From contig AP025763.1 in the NCBI GenBank assembly GCA_027943745.1, forward strand, positions 2,294,001 through 2,358,000: a DNA stretch of 64,000 nucleotides, in the 5' to 3' direction. The stretch comes from Neptuniibacter victor (GTDB lineage: Bacteria; Pseudomonadota; Gammaproteobacteria; Pseudomonadales; Balneatricaceae). The notes under the pieces are model-generated. The model worked only from the letters and a program-made list of their open reading frames with translations. It ran no database searches and was not told where the DNA came from. Shown here one piece after another: positions 8,749 through 17,712 of this stretch. How positions within the stretch are numbered: the stretch's first letter is position 1; each line of letters begins with the position of its first letter. The position numbers and the translations under genes were made by a program.

Positions 8749-9678
8749 TCAATCTATTTTGCGTAATTTAGACTGCTTAGAAAACAGTATCCACTCCTCT
8801 TCAATAACCGCCGTCTGCTGTTTAATCCACTGTGAGAATGCAGCCACTTTCGGACGAGAAAAATGCGCTTCGGGGGCCACCAAAAAATAGGTATAGGGTG
8901 AATCCCAATATACCGCTAAAGGACACACTAACTGACCTCGCCTGATAAGCTCATAAGCTAAGCTGAAACGAACAGGGGCAATACCTTGGCCATTCAAGGC
9001 CGCATCCATCAGTAAGTTGGCATCGACCACTTGAAGCGCGACGGTTTGGTTATCTTTAAATAGAGCCTTAAACGCTTTCGTGACACTCACCAATTCTGGC
9101 GACTCATCAATAAGCAAAGGTAGATCTTGTAATGCCGTCAGGCCCATTTTTATATCGTCTAACAACCGCGGATGACAGAGTGGCAATATGTAATCATCAC
9201 TAATGCTCTCTTGCGCCAATCCGGCAAAACCGCCCGAGCTAAAACGTATAGCAAGGTCCTGAGAATCATCAGAAAAGTCGTGCAGATCACATGAAGTCGA
9301 TACAAAACTACTGATCTGAGGGTTATATTTCTGAAACTCGCCTAAACGCGGTATCAACCAACGGGCGGCAAAAGATGGCACTGAGGTTATTTTTAGCTGA
9401 TGCGGCAATGGATCCTGCGCTAAAGCTCGCCCTCCCTCCTCTATTAAAGAGAACGCTTTCTGCAGATAGGGCAATAATCTTATTGCTGCTGGCGTCAACC
9501 TCACCTCCCGATTAAGCCGCTCAAACAACGACTCACCAAAAAATGATTCCAATAAGCGGATCTGCTGGCTGACCGCAGCTTGAGTGACATTAAGTCGCTC
9601 CGCGGCTAATTTAAAGCTGCCCTGCTCAGCTGCAATCTGAAATACACGTAACGCTTTTAGTGGGGGTAGCCTTTCCAT
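8749..9678 (-). CDS. LysR-family regulator, GcvA-like
   Basis: The protein begins MERLPPLKALRVFQIAAEQG, the usual opening of GcvA/AmpR-type LysR regulators, with a winged HTH (FKLAAERLNVTQAAVSQQIR) followed by a type 2 periplasmic-binding-like effector domain (LKITSVPSFAARWLIPRL). I start at the ATG at 9678 because the upstream in-frame codon at 9711 is a TTG without a ribosome site. It is divergent from the DUF1127 gene at 9782, which is a candidate target. The effector is unknown. There is no glycine cleavage operon nearby, so the GcvA name is not justified here. Confidence 0.85.
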   Translation of the reverse strand: MERLPPLKALRVFQIAAEQGSFKLAAERLNVTQAAVSQQIRLLESFFGESLFERLNREVRLTPAAIRLLPYLQKAFSLIEEGGRALAQDPLPHQLKITSVPSFAARWLIPRLGEFQKYNPQISSFVSTSCDLHDFSDDSQDLAIRFSSGGFAGLAQESISDDYILPLCHPRLLDDIKMGLTALQDLPLLIDESPELVSVTKAFKALFKDNQTVALQVVDANLLMDAALNGQGIAPVRFSLAYELIRRGQLVCPLAVYWDSPYTYFLVAPEAHFSRPKVAAFSQWIKQQTAVIEEEWILFSKQSKLRKID

Positions 9679-9781
9679 ATCGATTAACTTTTTCTTAATT
9701 GAAAGCAACAATATATCGTTTGTCAGGTTGGTACATCAAGCGCCATTATCTATTAAAACTCAGCATATAGAGGATAACGTG

Positions 9782-10009
9782 ATGTATAAGTCATTAAAAC
9801 TGGAAAGAGAACCCGCCTTTCACTTTAGAAAATCAATAGCTTTATTTCTGCATCAAACTAAGCGGCTGCTAGCAGTGTTAAGAAATTGGAAAGAAAATTA
9901 TTACAGCCGACAAGCGTTAAGGAAACTGAACTCTCGTCAGCTCGACGATATCGGTTTATCTTCCGACCAAGTGCGCAAAGAGTGTAAAAAACCATTCTGG
10001 ATCAATTAA
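9782..10009 (+). CDS. DUF1127 (YjiS-like) small protein
   Basis: A 75-residue basic protein starting MYKSLKLERE, with a GAGG ribosome site at 9770-9773. The C-terminal half is a DUF1127 domain (YYSRQALRKLNSRQLDDIGL followed by SSDQVRKE). Proteins with this short arginine-rich domain have been linked to RNA binding and to phosphate/carbon metabolism in alphaproteobacteria; no function is assigned here. It is divergent from a LysR regulator and followed 97 bp later by phnN. An upstream in-frame start at 9728 would add 18 residues but lacks a ribosome site. Confidence 0.8.
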   Translation: MYKSLKLEREPAFHFRKSIALFLHQTKRLLAVLRNWKENYYSRQALRKLNSRQLDDIGLSSDQVRKECKKPFWIN

Positions 10010-10106
10010 GACGTTGAAGAAAAGGACGTTCTTGGTAAAACGACGATTATTCTAAGCGCATTTGCTATAACCTTAATCATCTACCAATTTTTGAGACAAC
10101 CTAAAC

Positions 10107-10664
10107 ATGAGCGGTATCTTGTTTTATTTAATGGGGGCTTCAGGCTCGGGTAAAGACTCCCTTCTGCAAGGCTGTCGACAAAAACTGCAACATAGCCATA
10201 AAGCGTTTATCGCGCATCGCTATATTACTAGAGCAGCCGACGCTGGTGGGGAAAACCATATACACCTAACGGAATCCGAATTTGCTTTACGTGTTGAGAC
10301 AAACATGTTCTCCATGCATTGGGCTTCGCATGGACATCTCTATGGCATAGGTAAAGAGGTAGAAATATGGGTAGAAAATGGACTCAATGTTATCATGAAC
10401 GGTTCTCGCGAATACCTGCCACAAGCATTAGAGAAGTTCAGTTTTATTGTACCGATCATGGTAGATATTGAGACAGGATTACTAAGGGAACGCTTACACA
10501 GACGCGGCAGGGAAAATGATGAAGAGATAGAAAAGCGCCTTAAACGTCATCAATCCCTTCTTCACCATATGCCTGAAAACACACTATTTATTGATAATAA
10601 TGATTCCTTAGAACAAGGAACCGAAACCCTACTGGATATAATCACTCGGCCTCATGCAGTCTAA
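10107..10664 (+). CDS. phnN: Ribose 1,5-bisphosphate phosphokinase PhnN
   Basis: A 185-residue guanylate-kinase-like P-loop protein starting MSGILFYLMGASGSGKDSLL, with the PhnN-typical IAHRYITRAADAGGENHIHL and FSMHWASHGHLYGI segments and the RLHRRGREN lid region. PhnN converts ribose 1,5-bisphosphate plus ATP to PRPP, the last step of C-P lyase phosphonate breakdown, and also gives an alternative PRPP route. No other phn genes are in the window, so here it is an orphan copy next to a DUF1127 gene. It converges on the marR gene with 21 bp between the stops. Confidence 0.88.
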   Translation: MSGILFYLMGASGSGKDSLLQGCRQKLQHSHKAFIAHRYITRAADAGGENHIHLTESEFALRVETNMFSMHWASHGHLYGIGKEVEIWVENGLNVIMNGSREYLPQALEKFSFIVPIMVDIETGLLRERLHRRGRENDEEIEKRLKRHQSLLHHMPENTLFIDNNDSLEQGTETLLDIITRPHAV

Positions 10665-10685
10665 GACCTAAATAACCATTAGATA

Positions 10686-11180
10686 TTATGATTCAGGATG
10701 TACCGCACGATCTAATTGTCCGATATCCAACATCGGCGCAGCATCAAGGTGCTGAGCATCAAGCATAAACGCAATTCGTTCTAGAGCTGACACAACCATA
10801 GACTGCTCCCACGTTTGCATATCATCAAAGCGTCTCGTAAAAAGATCCTGCTGCGTAGTTGGCGCTCCTTTCATCAATTCGCCACCCGCTGTGGTCAAAT
10901 TTATCCAGACCTTACGCTTATCCTCTTTCCCTCGCTCGCGGGAAATTAGCTCCTTTTTTTCAAGACGATCAAGGATACTGGTCACCGTAGCCTGTGTTAA
11001 CGATATCTCTTTCGCTAGCTCTCCAGTACTAATGGGTGCAGAAAGCCTGAGCGTTTGCATAATCATTAACTGCGGTAACGTTAAACCGGAACACCGGCTT
11101 ATCTCTTTATCCTGCATATCTGTTGCACGAATAATTTGACGTAACAGCACCAACGCATCTTGGCTTTTATCCATAACCAC
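10686..11180 (-). CDS. MarR-family regulator, probably CosR/EctR-like
   Basis: The 164-residue protein has a MarR winged HTH (GLTLPQLMIMQTLRLSAPIS, GELAKEISLTQATVTSILDRL, then the basic wing RERGKEDKRKVWINLT). The C-terminal tail QHLDAAPMLDIGQLD resembles the EctR/CosR branch of MarR proteins, which repress ectoine and betaine uptake or synthesis genes in halophilic gammaproteobacteria. The gene is divergent from proXWV over a 570-bp gap, so osmotic control of that operon is the natural hypothesis. Assignment to the CosR/EctR branch is from memory of the family and needs a tree. Confidence 0.8.
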   Translation of the reverse strand: MVMDKSQDALVLLRQIIRATDMQDKEISRCSGLTLPQLMIMQTLRLSAPISTGELAKEISLTQATVTSILDRLEKKELISRERGKEDKRKVWINLTTAGGELMKGAPTTQQDLFTRRFDDMQTWEQSMVVSALERIAFMLDAQHLDAAPMLDIGQLDRAVHPES

Positions 11181-11750
11181 TTAATCTCTTGAAATGAAAA
11201 AAGTCAGTTTACTACCCAGTAGCGATGAAGTCATGAGTGAACACAACATCACAAAGTTATTAAATGGCAAAGTAAACCTATCAAATGACGAACCTAGCAA
11301 CGGTATACCAATAAGTTGGGCTTTCCTATTAGAAAAACATTAAATAATTTTATTTAGCATTACAAATCATTTACTATACGAAGCAAATGTATCGCAAGGA
11401 TCGTCTAGATTTTGCCTGTCAACTCAAGCACACTAATCTACAAATCAGTCAGAAAGTTTGCCCTAAGCCATGGAAGATTCTGGCCCGGCCCCTCATTTCT
11501 TAAATAACTCCGCTACACTTCAGAACAAATTTTTCTTGTTTTTGAATCATTAAAAATACTTAGATATACAAAATATTTTTTCTCAACTATCAGCAAACGA
11601 CGCATTTTATTAACCCGTTTGCACTGAAAATTATTTCGTATGCTATATAGCTTGATCAAATAAAAAACACCGTAAAAGTTATCAATAAGCTAAGCCATGC
11701 TTGTGCGATTGTGACCGATTAAAAATAATTATTACAAGGACGATAAATCC
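11181..11750. promoter_or_regulatory. Long AT-rich divergent control region between marR and proX
   Basis: No gene is visible in these 570 bp. The region is AT-rich, with a short inverted repeat TAAATAA-TT-TTATTTA at 11341-11356 and a smaller CTAC-CCA-GTAG palindrome at about 11212-11222 just upstream of marR; either could be an operator. The length and composition fit an osmoregulated promoter region. The proX ribosome site is the ACAAGGACGATAAATCC stretch before the ATG at 11751. Exact promoters cannot be assigned by eye. Confidence 0.4.
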
Positions 11751-12743
11751 ATGAAAAAAGCGTTTTATGCGGCTATTCCTCTTATGCTTGCAAGCTCCAT
11801 CGGTTATGCACAAGACTCTTGTGGCAAGGTAACTATTGCTGATATGAACTGGAGCTCAGCTACATTAATGGCCAATGTAGACCGTTTTATCTTGGAGCAT
11901 GGCTATGGCTGCGAAGCGGAACTTGTGCCTGGCGACACCATGCCAACAGGTACTGCGATGAATGAAAAAGGCGAGCCTGATATTGCACCAGAAATGTGGA
12001 GCAACTCCGTAAGGGAAATGCTCGATAAAGGAGTAGCAGAAAAACGCCTTCGTTATGCTGGCTACTCACTATCCGATGGTGGCGAAGAGGGCTTTTGGGT
12101 TCCGGAGTACATGGTAAAGAAAGACCCAAGCCTTGCCACAATCGAAGGGATTAGAAAGAACGCTGCGATTTTCAAGCACCCTGAAGATCCTGACCTATCC
12201 GCTTTTTATGGTTGCCCTGCGGGTTGGAACTGCCAAATTTCGTCTGGCAATCTATTTACAGCACTAGAATTGGAGAAGTCAGGCTTTGAGATGATTGATC
12301 CAGGCTCAGGTGCTGGGCTGGCGGGTTCAATTGCAAAAGCCTATACACGTGAAGAACCTTGGTTCGGTTACTACTGGGCCCCTACTTCGGTTCTCGGCAA
12401 ATACAATATGGTAAAAGTTGATTTTGGTAGCGGAATAAATAAAGAAGAGTTCACTAGTTGTACAACGATTGAAAGCTGTGAATCACCAAAAGTAACAATG
12501 TATCCGCCATCAACCGTCCAAACAGTTACAACGGAAGCCTTTGCCGCAAAAGCGCCAGCTGTCTTCGAATATCTGAGCAAACGATCCTTCACAAATCTGC
12601 AAATGAATGGTTTGTTAGCTTGGATGGAAGACAACCAAGCTGACGGTGAAGTTGCAATGGAGTACTTCTTAGCCGAGCACGAAGCGATTTGGACACCTTG
12701 GTTAACACCGGAAATAGCAGAAAAAGTAAAAGCGGCGCTGTAA
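11751..12743 (+). CDS. proX: Glycine betaine/proline ABC transporter, substrate-binding protein ProX
   Basis: A 330-residue secreted protein with signal peptide MKKAFYAAIPLMLASSIGYA, then an OpuAC-type binding domain (VTIADMNWSSATLMANV, DIAPEMWSNSVREML, EPWFGYYWAPTSVLG). The several tryptophans in these motifs fit an aromatic cage for quaternary ammonium groups. It delivers betaine-type osmoprotectants to the ProW/ProV importer encoded next. The gene order X-W-V is the reverse of E. coli but common in marine bacteria. It is first in the operon, followed by a short stem-loop. Confidence 0.92.
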   Translation: MKKAFYAAIPLMLASSIGYAQDSCGKVTIADMNWSSATLMANVDRFILEHGYGCEAELVPGDTMPTGTAMNEKGEPDIAPEMWSNSVREMLDKGVAEKRLRYAGYSLSDGGEEGFWVPEYMVKKDPSLATIEGIRKNAAIFKHPEDPDLSAFYGCPAGWNCQISSGNLFTALELEKSGFEMIDPGSGAGLAGSIAKAYTREEPWFGYYWAPTSVLGKYNMVKVDFGSGINKEEFTSCTTIESCESPKVTMYPPSTVQTVTTEAFAAKAPAVFEYLSKRSFTNLQMNGLLAWMEDNQADGEVAMEYFLAEHEAIWTPWLTPEIAEKVKAAL

Positions 12744-12782
12744 AGATAAATAACGACGCTACTCACTAAGATAATTTTGGTG

Positions 12783-12797
12783 CCCGCAATTTGCGGC
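12783..12797 (+). promoter_or_regulatory. Small intercistronic stem-loop between proX and proW
   Basis: A compact GC stem (CCGCAA-T-TTGCGG, 12784-12796) lies in the 77-bp gap between proX and proW. Such hairpins after binding-protein genes often protect the upstream mRNA or partially terminate, giving more binding protein than permease. There is no T-run after it, so it is not a full terminator. Confidence 0.3.
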
Positions 12798-12820
12798 CCC
12801 CTTCAAAATAGAGGTATGAC

Positions 12821-13720
12821 ATGGCGGATTCAAACTGGCTGACAGAATTTCCTCAGCTAGACCGCGGCGAGCTACGCGATATACGGAAAGCTCTTGATTC
12901 AGGTTACCGCGAGTTTTCTCGAGAATACGGGGAGCTCATCGAATCATTTTTTGACCCACTACTCACGTTTCTAGTCTGGTTTGAAAAGCTTTTATTAGCC
13001 ACGCCATGGTCGATAGTTATTATCGCTGTAGCCGGACTCGCATACTGGGCTAGCCGCTCTTGGAAGCTCGGTTTGGGGGTAGTTATCTCATTCTTGCTCA
13101 TTGGTTATTTTGGTATGTGGGACAATACCATGCGAACCATGAGTATTATCTTAGTCTGTACTTTTTTAGCGATCGCACTGGGCGTACCTATAGGAATTGC
13201 GATGGCACGTTCTGATCGAACTCAAGCCATTGTCACTCCTGCATTAGATATAATGCAGACGATGCCCGCCTTTGTTTATCTAATACCCGTAGTTATGCTA
13301 TTGGGTATCGGTAAAATACCCGGGGTCATCGCCGTCATTATCTATGCAATCCCACCGGTCATACGCTTAACCAATTTAGGCATACGTTTAGTAGACAAAG
13401 ATGTACTTGAAGCAGCAACCGCTTATGGCGCCAACCCGCTACAGCGTTTGCTAGGCATTCAGTTGCCTTTGGCAATGCCTACCATCATGGCGGGTATCAA
13501 CCAGACAATTATGATGGCACTTTCCATGGTAGTCATCGCGTCGATGATCGGCGTAAAAGGTCTCGGCCAACCGGTATTAAAATCGATTACCAACCAATAC
13601 TTCACTTTAGGTCTGTTTAACGGTTTAGCTATCGTTGCGCTCGCGATCACTTTTGACCGCGTATCTCAAGCCTACGCAAAACGCGCCCAACGCCATATGG
13701 GAGGCTTAAATAATGACTGA
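12821..13720 (+). CDS. proW: Glycine betaine/proline ABC transporter, permease ProW
   Basis: A 299-residue inner-membrane protein with an amphipathic N-terminal extension, two leading membrane segments (SIVIIAVAGLAYWASRSW and the following helix), and a binding-protein-dependent permease domain; the EAA-type loop is seen at EAATAYGANPLQRLLGIQLP. It forms the channel of the ProXWV importer. A good ribosome site (AGAGG) lies 8 bp before the ATG. The last 8 bp overlap the start of proV, showing translational coupling. Confidence 0.92.
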   Translation: MADSNWLTEFPQLDRGELRDIRKALDSGYREFSREYGELIESFFDPLLTFLVWFEKLLLATPWSIVIIAVAGLAYWASRSWKLGLGVVISFLLIGYFGMWDNTMRTMSIILVCTFLAIALGVPIGIAMARSDRTQAIVTPALDIMQTMPAFVYLIPVVMLLGIGKIPGVIAVIIYAIPPVIRLTNLGIRLVDKDVLEAATAYGANPLQRLLGIQLPLAMPTIMAGINQTIMMALSMVVIASMIGVKGLGQPVLKSITNQYFTLGLFNGLAIVALAITFDRVSQAYAKRAQRHMGGLNND

Positions 13721-14897
13721 TGCGCTGATAAAAATTGAAAACCTTTACCAACTGTTTGGCCCAACCCCAAAGAAATATATGGGACTCGTCCATGAAGGTA
13801 AAAGTAAAGATGAAATCCTTGCTGAAACAGGCCATACACTCGGCCTGAAAGATATTAATCTGAGCATCAACAAGGGCGAGATTTTCGTTATCATGGGGCT
13901 TTCTGGCTCAGGAAAATCCACCTTAATTCGTCACTTCAACCGCTTAATTGACCCGACCGAAGGTGTTATCAAGGTTGAAGGCACGGATGTAATGAAGCTC
14001 CCACCAAAAGAGCTAGAACAGTTCCGCCGCCATAAGATGTCCATGGTATTTCAGCGCTTCGGCCTGCTACCTCACAAATCGGTTTTAGATAACGTTGCTT
14101 ATGGCCTGCAGATCCAAGGGGTTAAAAAAGCTGAGGCCTTAGACAGTGCTAAGAAATGGCTTGAAACGGTTGGCCTTGCTGGTTACGAAGAACAGTACCC
14201 ATCACAACTCTCTGGTGGTCAGCAACAACGTGTAGGCCTTGCCCGCGCGCTATGTACTGATGCAGAAATATTGTTGATGGATGAGGCCTTCTCTGCGCTT
14301 GATCCTCTTATTCGTTCAGAGATGCAAGACCAACTAATCGAACTACAGAAGACACTGCATAAAACGATTATTTTCATCACCCATGACCTTGATGAAGCAC
14401 TGCGTTTAGGTGATAGAATCGCCATTCTAAAAGATGGTGAGATCGTGCAACAAGGTGAACCGGAAGAGATCTTACTTAATCCGGCCACCGAGTATGTTGA
14501 AGCCTTTGTCCGTGATGTGAACCGAGCAAGAGCACTCACTGTTGAAACGGTGATGAAAGATCCTGCTTATAGGATTACCGCTGAAACGATCAAAGAAGCA
14601 TTAGAACAGATGCGCGGCTTCAAACAAGATTACGGTTACGTCATTAATAACGATGGTTACCAAGGTATTGTTAAGGAAGACACGCTTCAAGAAGCATACG
14701 ATGATGATAGTAAAGCCGATCTAACCAACGAGCTTATTGAACAGGTTGATGCACTAGAACAGGATGCTGTACTGGAATCGGTCATCCCAACAACCCTTGA
14801 AGCAGAATTTGCGCTACCGGTTGTTGATACTGACGGAAATATGACCGGTCGCTTATCACGCGGGACACTATCTGATGTCTTGGGTGTACGTCACTAA
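13713..14897 (+). CDS. proV: Glycine betaine/proline ABC transporter, ATP-binding protein ProV
   Basis: A 394-residue ATPase with Walker A GLSGSGKST (about residue 62), signature LSGGQQQR (about 166), Walker B ILLMDEAFSALD (about 187) and the H-loop FITHDLDEAL. A CBS-type regulatory region follows (VETVMKDPAYRITAETIKEA, then DYGYVINNDGYQGIV), known in the OpuA/ProV family as an ionic-strength or nucleotide sensor. It powers ProW-mediated uptake. It is the last gene of the operon, followed by a strong terminator. Confidence 0.93.
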   Translation: MTDALIKIENLYQLFGPTPKKYMGLVHEGKSKDEILAETGHTLGLKDINLSINKGEIFVIMGLSGSGKSTLIRHFNRLIDPTEGVIKVEGTDVMKLPPKELEQFRRHKMSMVFQRFGLLPHKSVLDNVAYGLQIQGVKKAEALDSAKKWLETVGLAGYEEQYPSQLSGGQQQRVGLARALCTDAEILLMDEAFSALDPLIRSEMQDQLIELQKTLHKTIIFITHDLDEALRLGDRIAILKDGEIVQQGEPEEILLNPATEYVEAFVRDVNRARALTVETVMKDPAYRITAETIKEALEQMRGFKQDYGYVINNDGYQGIVKEDTLQEAYDDDSKADLTNELIEQVDALEQDAVLESVIPTTLEAEFALPVVDTDGNMTGRLSRGTLSDVLGVRH

Positions 14898-14916
14898 TTA
14901 GGACAACATTACCTAA

Positions 14917-14948
14917 CAAAAACGGCCGCTAATGCGGCCGTTTTTTTT
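14917..14948 (+). terminator. Rho-independent terminator after proV
   Basis: A perfect GC-rich hairpin, AACGGCCGC-TAAT-GCGGCCGTT, followed by an eight-T run and preceded by an A-run. It ends the proXWV transcript and, being symmetrical, could also stop the convergent ABC-2 exporter transcript. Confidence 0.92.
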
Positions 14949-14949
14949 A

Positions 14950-15711
14950 TTAAGAACGAATTCGATACCCGGTTCTGAAGATCCAGCCAATCGTTGCTAA
15001 ACAGGTCAACATAAATAATCCTGTCATCCCTAAACTCAAACCAATATTGACATCAGCAACCCCATAAAATGCCCAACGAAAGCCACTCACAAGATAAACA
15101 ACAGGATTAAACAGTGAAATGGTCTGCCATAGATCCGGTAGCATATTGATCGAATAGAACGCCCCCCCCAAGAAAGTTAAAGGCGTAATCACCATCAATG
15201 GAATGACCTGCAGCTTTTGAAAATCATCCGCCCAAATACCGATAATAAAACCAAAAAGACTAAAGGTAACGGCGGTCAACGCCAAGAACACCAACATCCA
15301 TATTGGATGCAGAATAGTGTAATCCACGAATAACCGAGCAGTTAGAAGTATCAGCAAACCAAGCAGTATCGACTTCGAAGCTGCAGCGCCTACATAGCCT
15401 GCAACAATTTCAAAGGGCGATACAGGCGCCGAAAGCACTTCGTAAATAGTGCCCGAAAATTTAGGGAAGAAAATACCAAAAGAGGCATTTGAGATACTTT
15501 CACTCAAGAGAGATAACATCACTAAACCGGGAATAATGAAAGCCGCATAACTAACACCATCAATATCACCCATGCGCGAGCCTATCGCTGTTCCGAATAC
15601 GATGAAATATAAAGACGTTGATAAAACCGGTGATGCAATACTTTGCATTAACGTACGAAAAGTCCGAGCCATCTCAAACTTATAGATCGCCCGAATCGCA
15701 TAAAAGTTCAT
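14950..15711 (-). CDS. ABC-2 type exporter permease (YadH-like)
   Basis: A 253-residue protein with about six membrane segments and the ABC-2 membrane signature ([18 protein letters not shown], then [20 protein letters not shown], which matches the YadH/NodJ type). It pairs with the ATPase encoded just upstream; the genes are separated by one base. The exported substrate is unknown, as for E. coli YadGH. The C-terminus falls next to the terminator shared with proV. Confidence 0.88.
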   Translation of the reverse strand: MNFYAIRAIYKFEMARTFRTLMQSIASPVLSTSLYFIVFGTAIGSRMGDIDGVSYAAFIIPGLVMLSLLSESISNASFGIFFPKFSGTIYEVLSAPVSPFEIVAGYVGAAASKSILLGLLILLTARLFVDYTILHPIWMLVFLALTAVTFSLFGFIIGIWADDFQKLQVIPLMVITPLTFLGGAFYSINMLPDLWQTISLFNPVVYLVSGFRWAFYGVADVNIGLSLGMTGLFMLTCLATIGWIFRTGYRIRS

Positions 15712-15712
15712 C

Positions 15713-16633
15713 TTATGCCTCCTTCACTAAATCGACGAAGATGTCTTCAAGTGAGCTTTCACTAGAATTCAGGTCTTTAATGCCTATCTCTAAAGTATTC
15801 AGTTGCGCCAGTAATTCAGCAACGCGATCACTTTCAGTACTGTCATAGCTAAAATGGAGATAACTTCCCTCTTGATCTAAGGTAAGGTTGAAAGCACTCA
15901 ACTCGCTCGGAATTGCATTTAAGTTACATTGCAGATGAATACTGAGAGTTTTCTTACCCAATTTATCCATCAAAGCTGATTTCTCTTCAACTAATATAAT
16001 CTCGCCCTTGCGAATAACCCCAATCCTGTCCGCCATCTCCTCAGCTTCCTCAATATAATGAGTCGTTAAGATGATGGTGACACCACTTTCACGAAGCTCT
16101 CTTACCATCTCCCACATATCACGACGGAGTTCGACATCGACACCTGCTGTGGGCTCATCTAAAAAAAGAATATCGGGTTCATGAGATAACGCTTTAGCAA
16201 TCATAACGCGGCGCTTCATACCACCCGATAACTCACGCATTTTTGCATTACGTTTATCCCAGAGAGATAACTGACGCAGTATTTTTTCTATATAGGCTTT
16301 ATCAGGTGCTTTACCAAAAAGACCGCGGCTAAAATTGACCGTTGACCATACTGATTCAAAAGCGTCGTTAGTCAGCTCTTGCGGGACTAAACCTATCTTT
16401 TCTCGAGCTTCGCGATAATTAAGAACAATATCAAATCCGTCAGCTAATACATTACCGCTTGTGGCACGAGCAATACCACAAATAATACTGATCAATGTCG
16501 TTTTACCTGCGCCATTCGGGCCAAGTAGAGCAAATATTTCGCCCCTTTTAATCTCTAAACTAATATTATTAAGTGCGGTAAAGCCTGAATCGTAGGTTTT
16601 ACCCAGATCCTGAACTTTAATAATTGAGTGCAT
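15713..16633 (-). CDS. ABC exporter ATP-binding protein (YadG-like)
   Basis: A 306-residue ATPase with Walker [10 protein letters not shown] (about residue 39), signature LSGGMKRR (about 135), Walker [13 protein letters not shown] (about 155) and switch histidine in [10 protein letters not shown]. The C-terminal 70 residues are the divergent tail typical of YadG/CcmA-like ATPases. It drives the ABC-2 permease next to it; together they form a two-subunit exporter of unknown substrate. The ORF is first in the operon, about 285 bp from the divergent SEC-C gene. Confidence 0.9.
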   Translation of the reverse strand: MHSIIKVQDLGKTYDSGFTALNNISLEIKRGEIFALLGPNGAGKTTLISIICGIARATSGNVLADGFDIVLNYREAREKIGLVPQELTNDAFESVWSTVNFSRGLFGKAPDKAYIEKILRQLSLWDKRNAKMRELSGGMKRRVMIAKALSHEPDILFLDEPTAGVDVELRRDMWEMVRELRESGVTIILTTHYIEEAEEMADRIGVIRKGEIILVEEKSALMDKLGKKTLSIHLQCNLNAIPSELSAFNLTLDQEGSYLHFSYDSTESDRVAELLAQLNTLEIGIKDLNSSESSLEDIFVDLVKEA

Positions 16634-16917
16634 TAATGTTGGACTCCAAATGCGCTGTTAATTGAATCTTGATAGAAAAAAGCGAGGCTAATAACTATAC
16701 GATGATAGTAGTTGTTTACGCGTCTCACTAATAGCCATGTAAAAAAGAACGCTGTGTTACTAAAAAACGGATAATCGAAATATAGACCACGTTGTGGGGC
16801 GTTAATTCAAAAATCCTCTTCGGCAACGTGGTAATATCCATTCATCGTGTCGCAGTTATTATTCTGTTACCCCAACACGCCTCTACCATCATCTAAATAG
16901 ATATCTAAGGTCATATT
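16634..16917. promoter_or_regulatory. Divergent intergenic region with a 9-bp inverted repeat
   Basis: This 284-bp gap separates the divergent exporter operon and the SEC-C gene. It contains ACCACGTTG at 16786-16794 and its exact complement CAACGTGGT at 16824-16832, 29 bp apart, which could be an operator or a hairpin. The SEC-C gene has AAGGTC as ribosome site. Nothing else was recognised. Confidence 0.3.
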
Positions 16918-17259
16918 ATGTCTGACAAGTTCTTCTTCAAAGGGCGCCAAGACGCGCGTCAAAATCACGTTAAGCAAGGATTCTTAACGAATGCAGCCCA
17001 AAAGAAAGGAACGAAGAAATTCCCACTCTCACTAACCGTGATAAGCGAAGCACGTAAAGCCGAGTTAACCAAAATCGTTGCTGAGGCAGGTCTATATGCT
17101 GATATTACTATCGACACACAGAAGGGAGCTGTAGAGTCAATTTCTGAACTGGATGCATTATTAAATACTGGCGGAACAATCAAACTAGACAAAACGCCCT
17201 CACGTAATGAGCCTTGTAGTTGCGGCAGCGGCAAGAAATTTAAGAAATGTTGTGGTTAA
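16918..17259 (+). CDS. SEC-C motif protein, PBPRA1643 family
   Basis: A 113-residue protein that opens MSDKFFFKGRQDARQNHV and ends with a SEC-C zinc-binding motif (PCSCGSGKKFKKCCG), as found at the tail of SecA. The whole length matches a small marine gammaproteobacterial family named after Photobacterium PBPRA1643, also called a SWIM/SEC-C metal-binding protein. The motif coordinates zinc with three cysteines plus Cys/His and may bind SecB or ribosomes in SecA; the function here is unknown. The gene stands alone, with a hypothetical gene 41 bp downstream. Confidence 0.85.
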   Translation: MSDKFFFKGRQDARQNHVKQGFLTNAAQKKGTKKFPLSLTVISEARKAELTKIVAEAGLYADITIDTQKGAVESISELDALLNTGGTIKLDKTPSRNEPCSCGSGKKFKKCCG

Positions 17260-17300
17260 ATTAAAACAACACGACCCAAAAACAGTAACGGAATGGATGC

Positions 17301-17702
17301 ATGGCAATTGTAACGGATATAGGTCTTTGGGAACTGATAAAGCATTTAGGCCAATGGCTTAGTAATTTAAATCGCGCAGGTGAAAAACGAAAACTAGAAT
17401 CGATAGAAGCGCTTCGCGCCGTTATATTAGCGGCACGAGACACTACCGTTTATGTTAGAAAAATAAACGATACTGGCATGCAAGATCATCATGAAGAAAC
17501 CAGGCTTGCGCTCATGTGGACTGAACTTGGTTTTCGTCTAAGTGATTTAGGCTTATCGAAACTGGCGAAGCGCTGTGACATCAAAGGCCGTTACTGGTCC
17601 AACCCGGACCAATTTGATACAGACTTTCTAAATAAAGCCGATATAAGTTTGGTAAAAATGGAGAAGCTAGCAAGGCAGATGGTTTCAGAGATTGAGCGTT
17701 AA
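17301..17702 (+). CDS. Hypothetical protein, helical, 133 residues
   Basis: I do not recognise a family. The protein is soluble and probably helical; notable stretches are WELIKHLGQWLSNLNRAGEK, a central LIL-type helix AVILAARDTTVYVRKI, and KRCDIKGRYWSNPDQFDTDF. It lies 41 bp after the SEC-C gene on the same strand and converges on a LysR gene 10 bp away, so it may share the SEC-C gene's transcript. The coding frame is uninterrupted, and the composition matches the neighbours. Confidence 0.65.
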   Translation: MAIVTDIGLWELIKHLGQWLSNLNRAGEKRKLESIEALRAVILAARDTTVYVRKINDTGMQDHHEETRLALMWTELGFRLSDLGLSKLAKRCDIKGRYWSNPDQFDTDFLNKADISLVKMEKLARQMVSEIER

Positions 17703-17712
17703 ATCGAACCGC

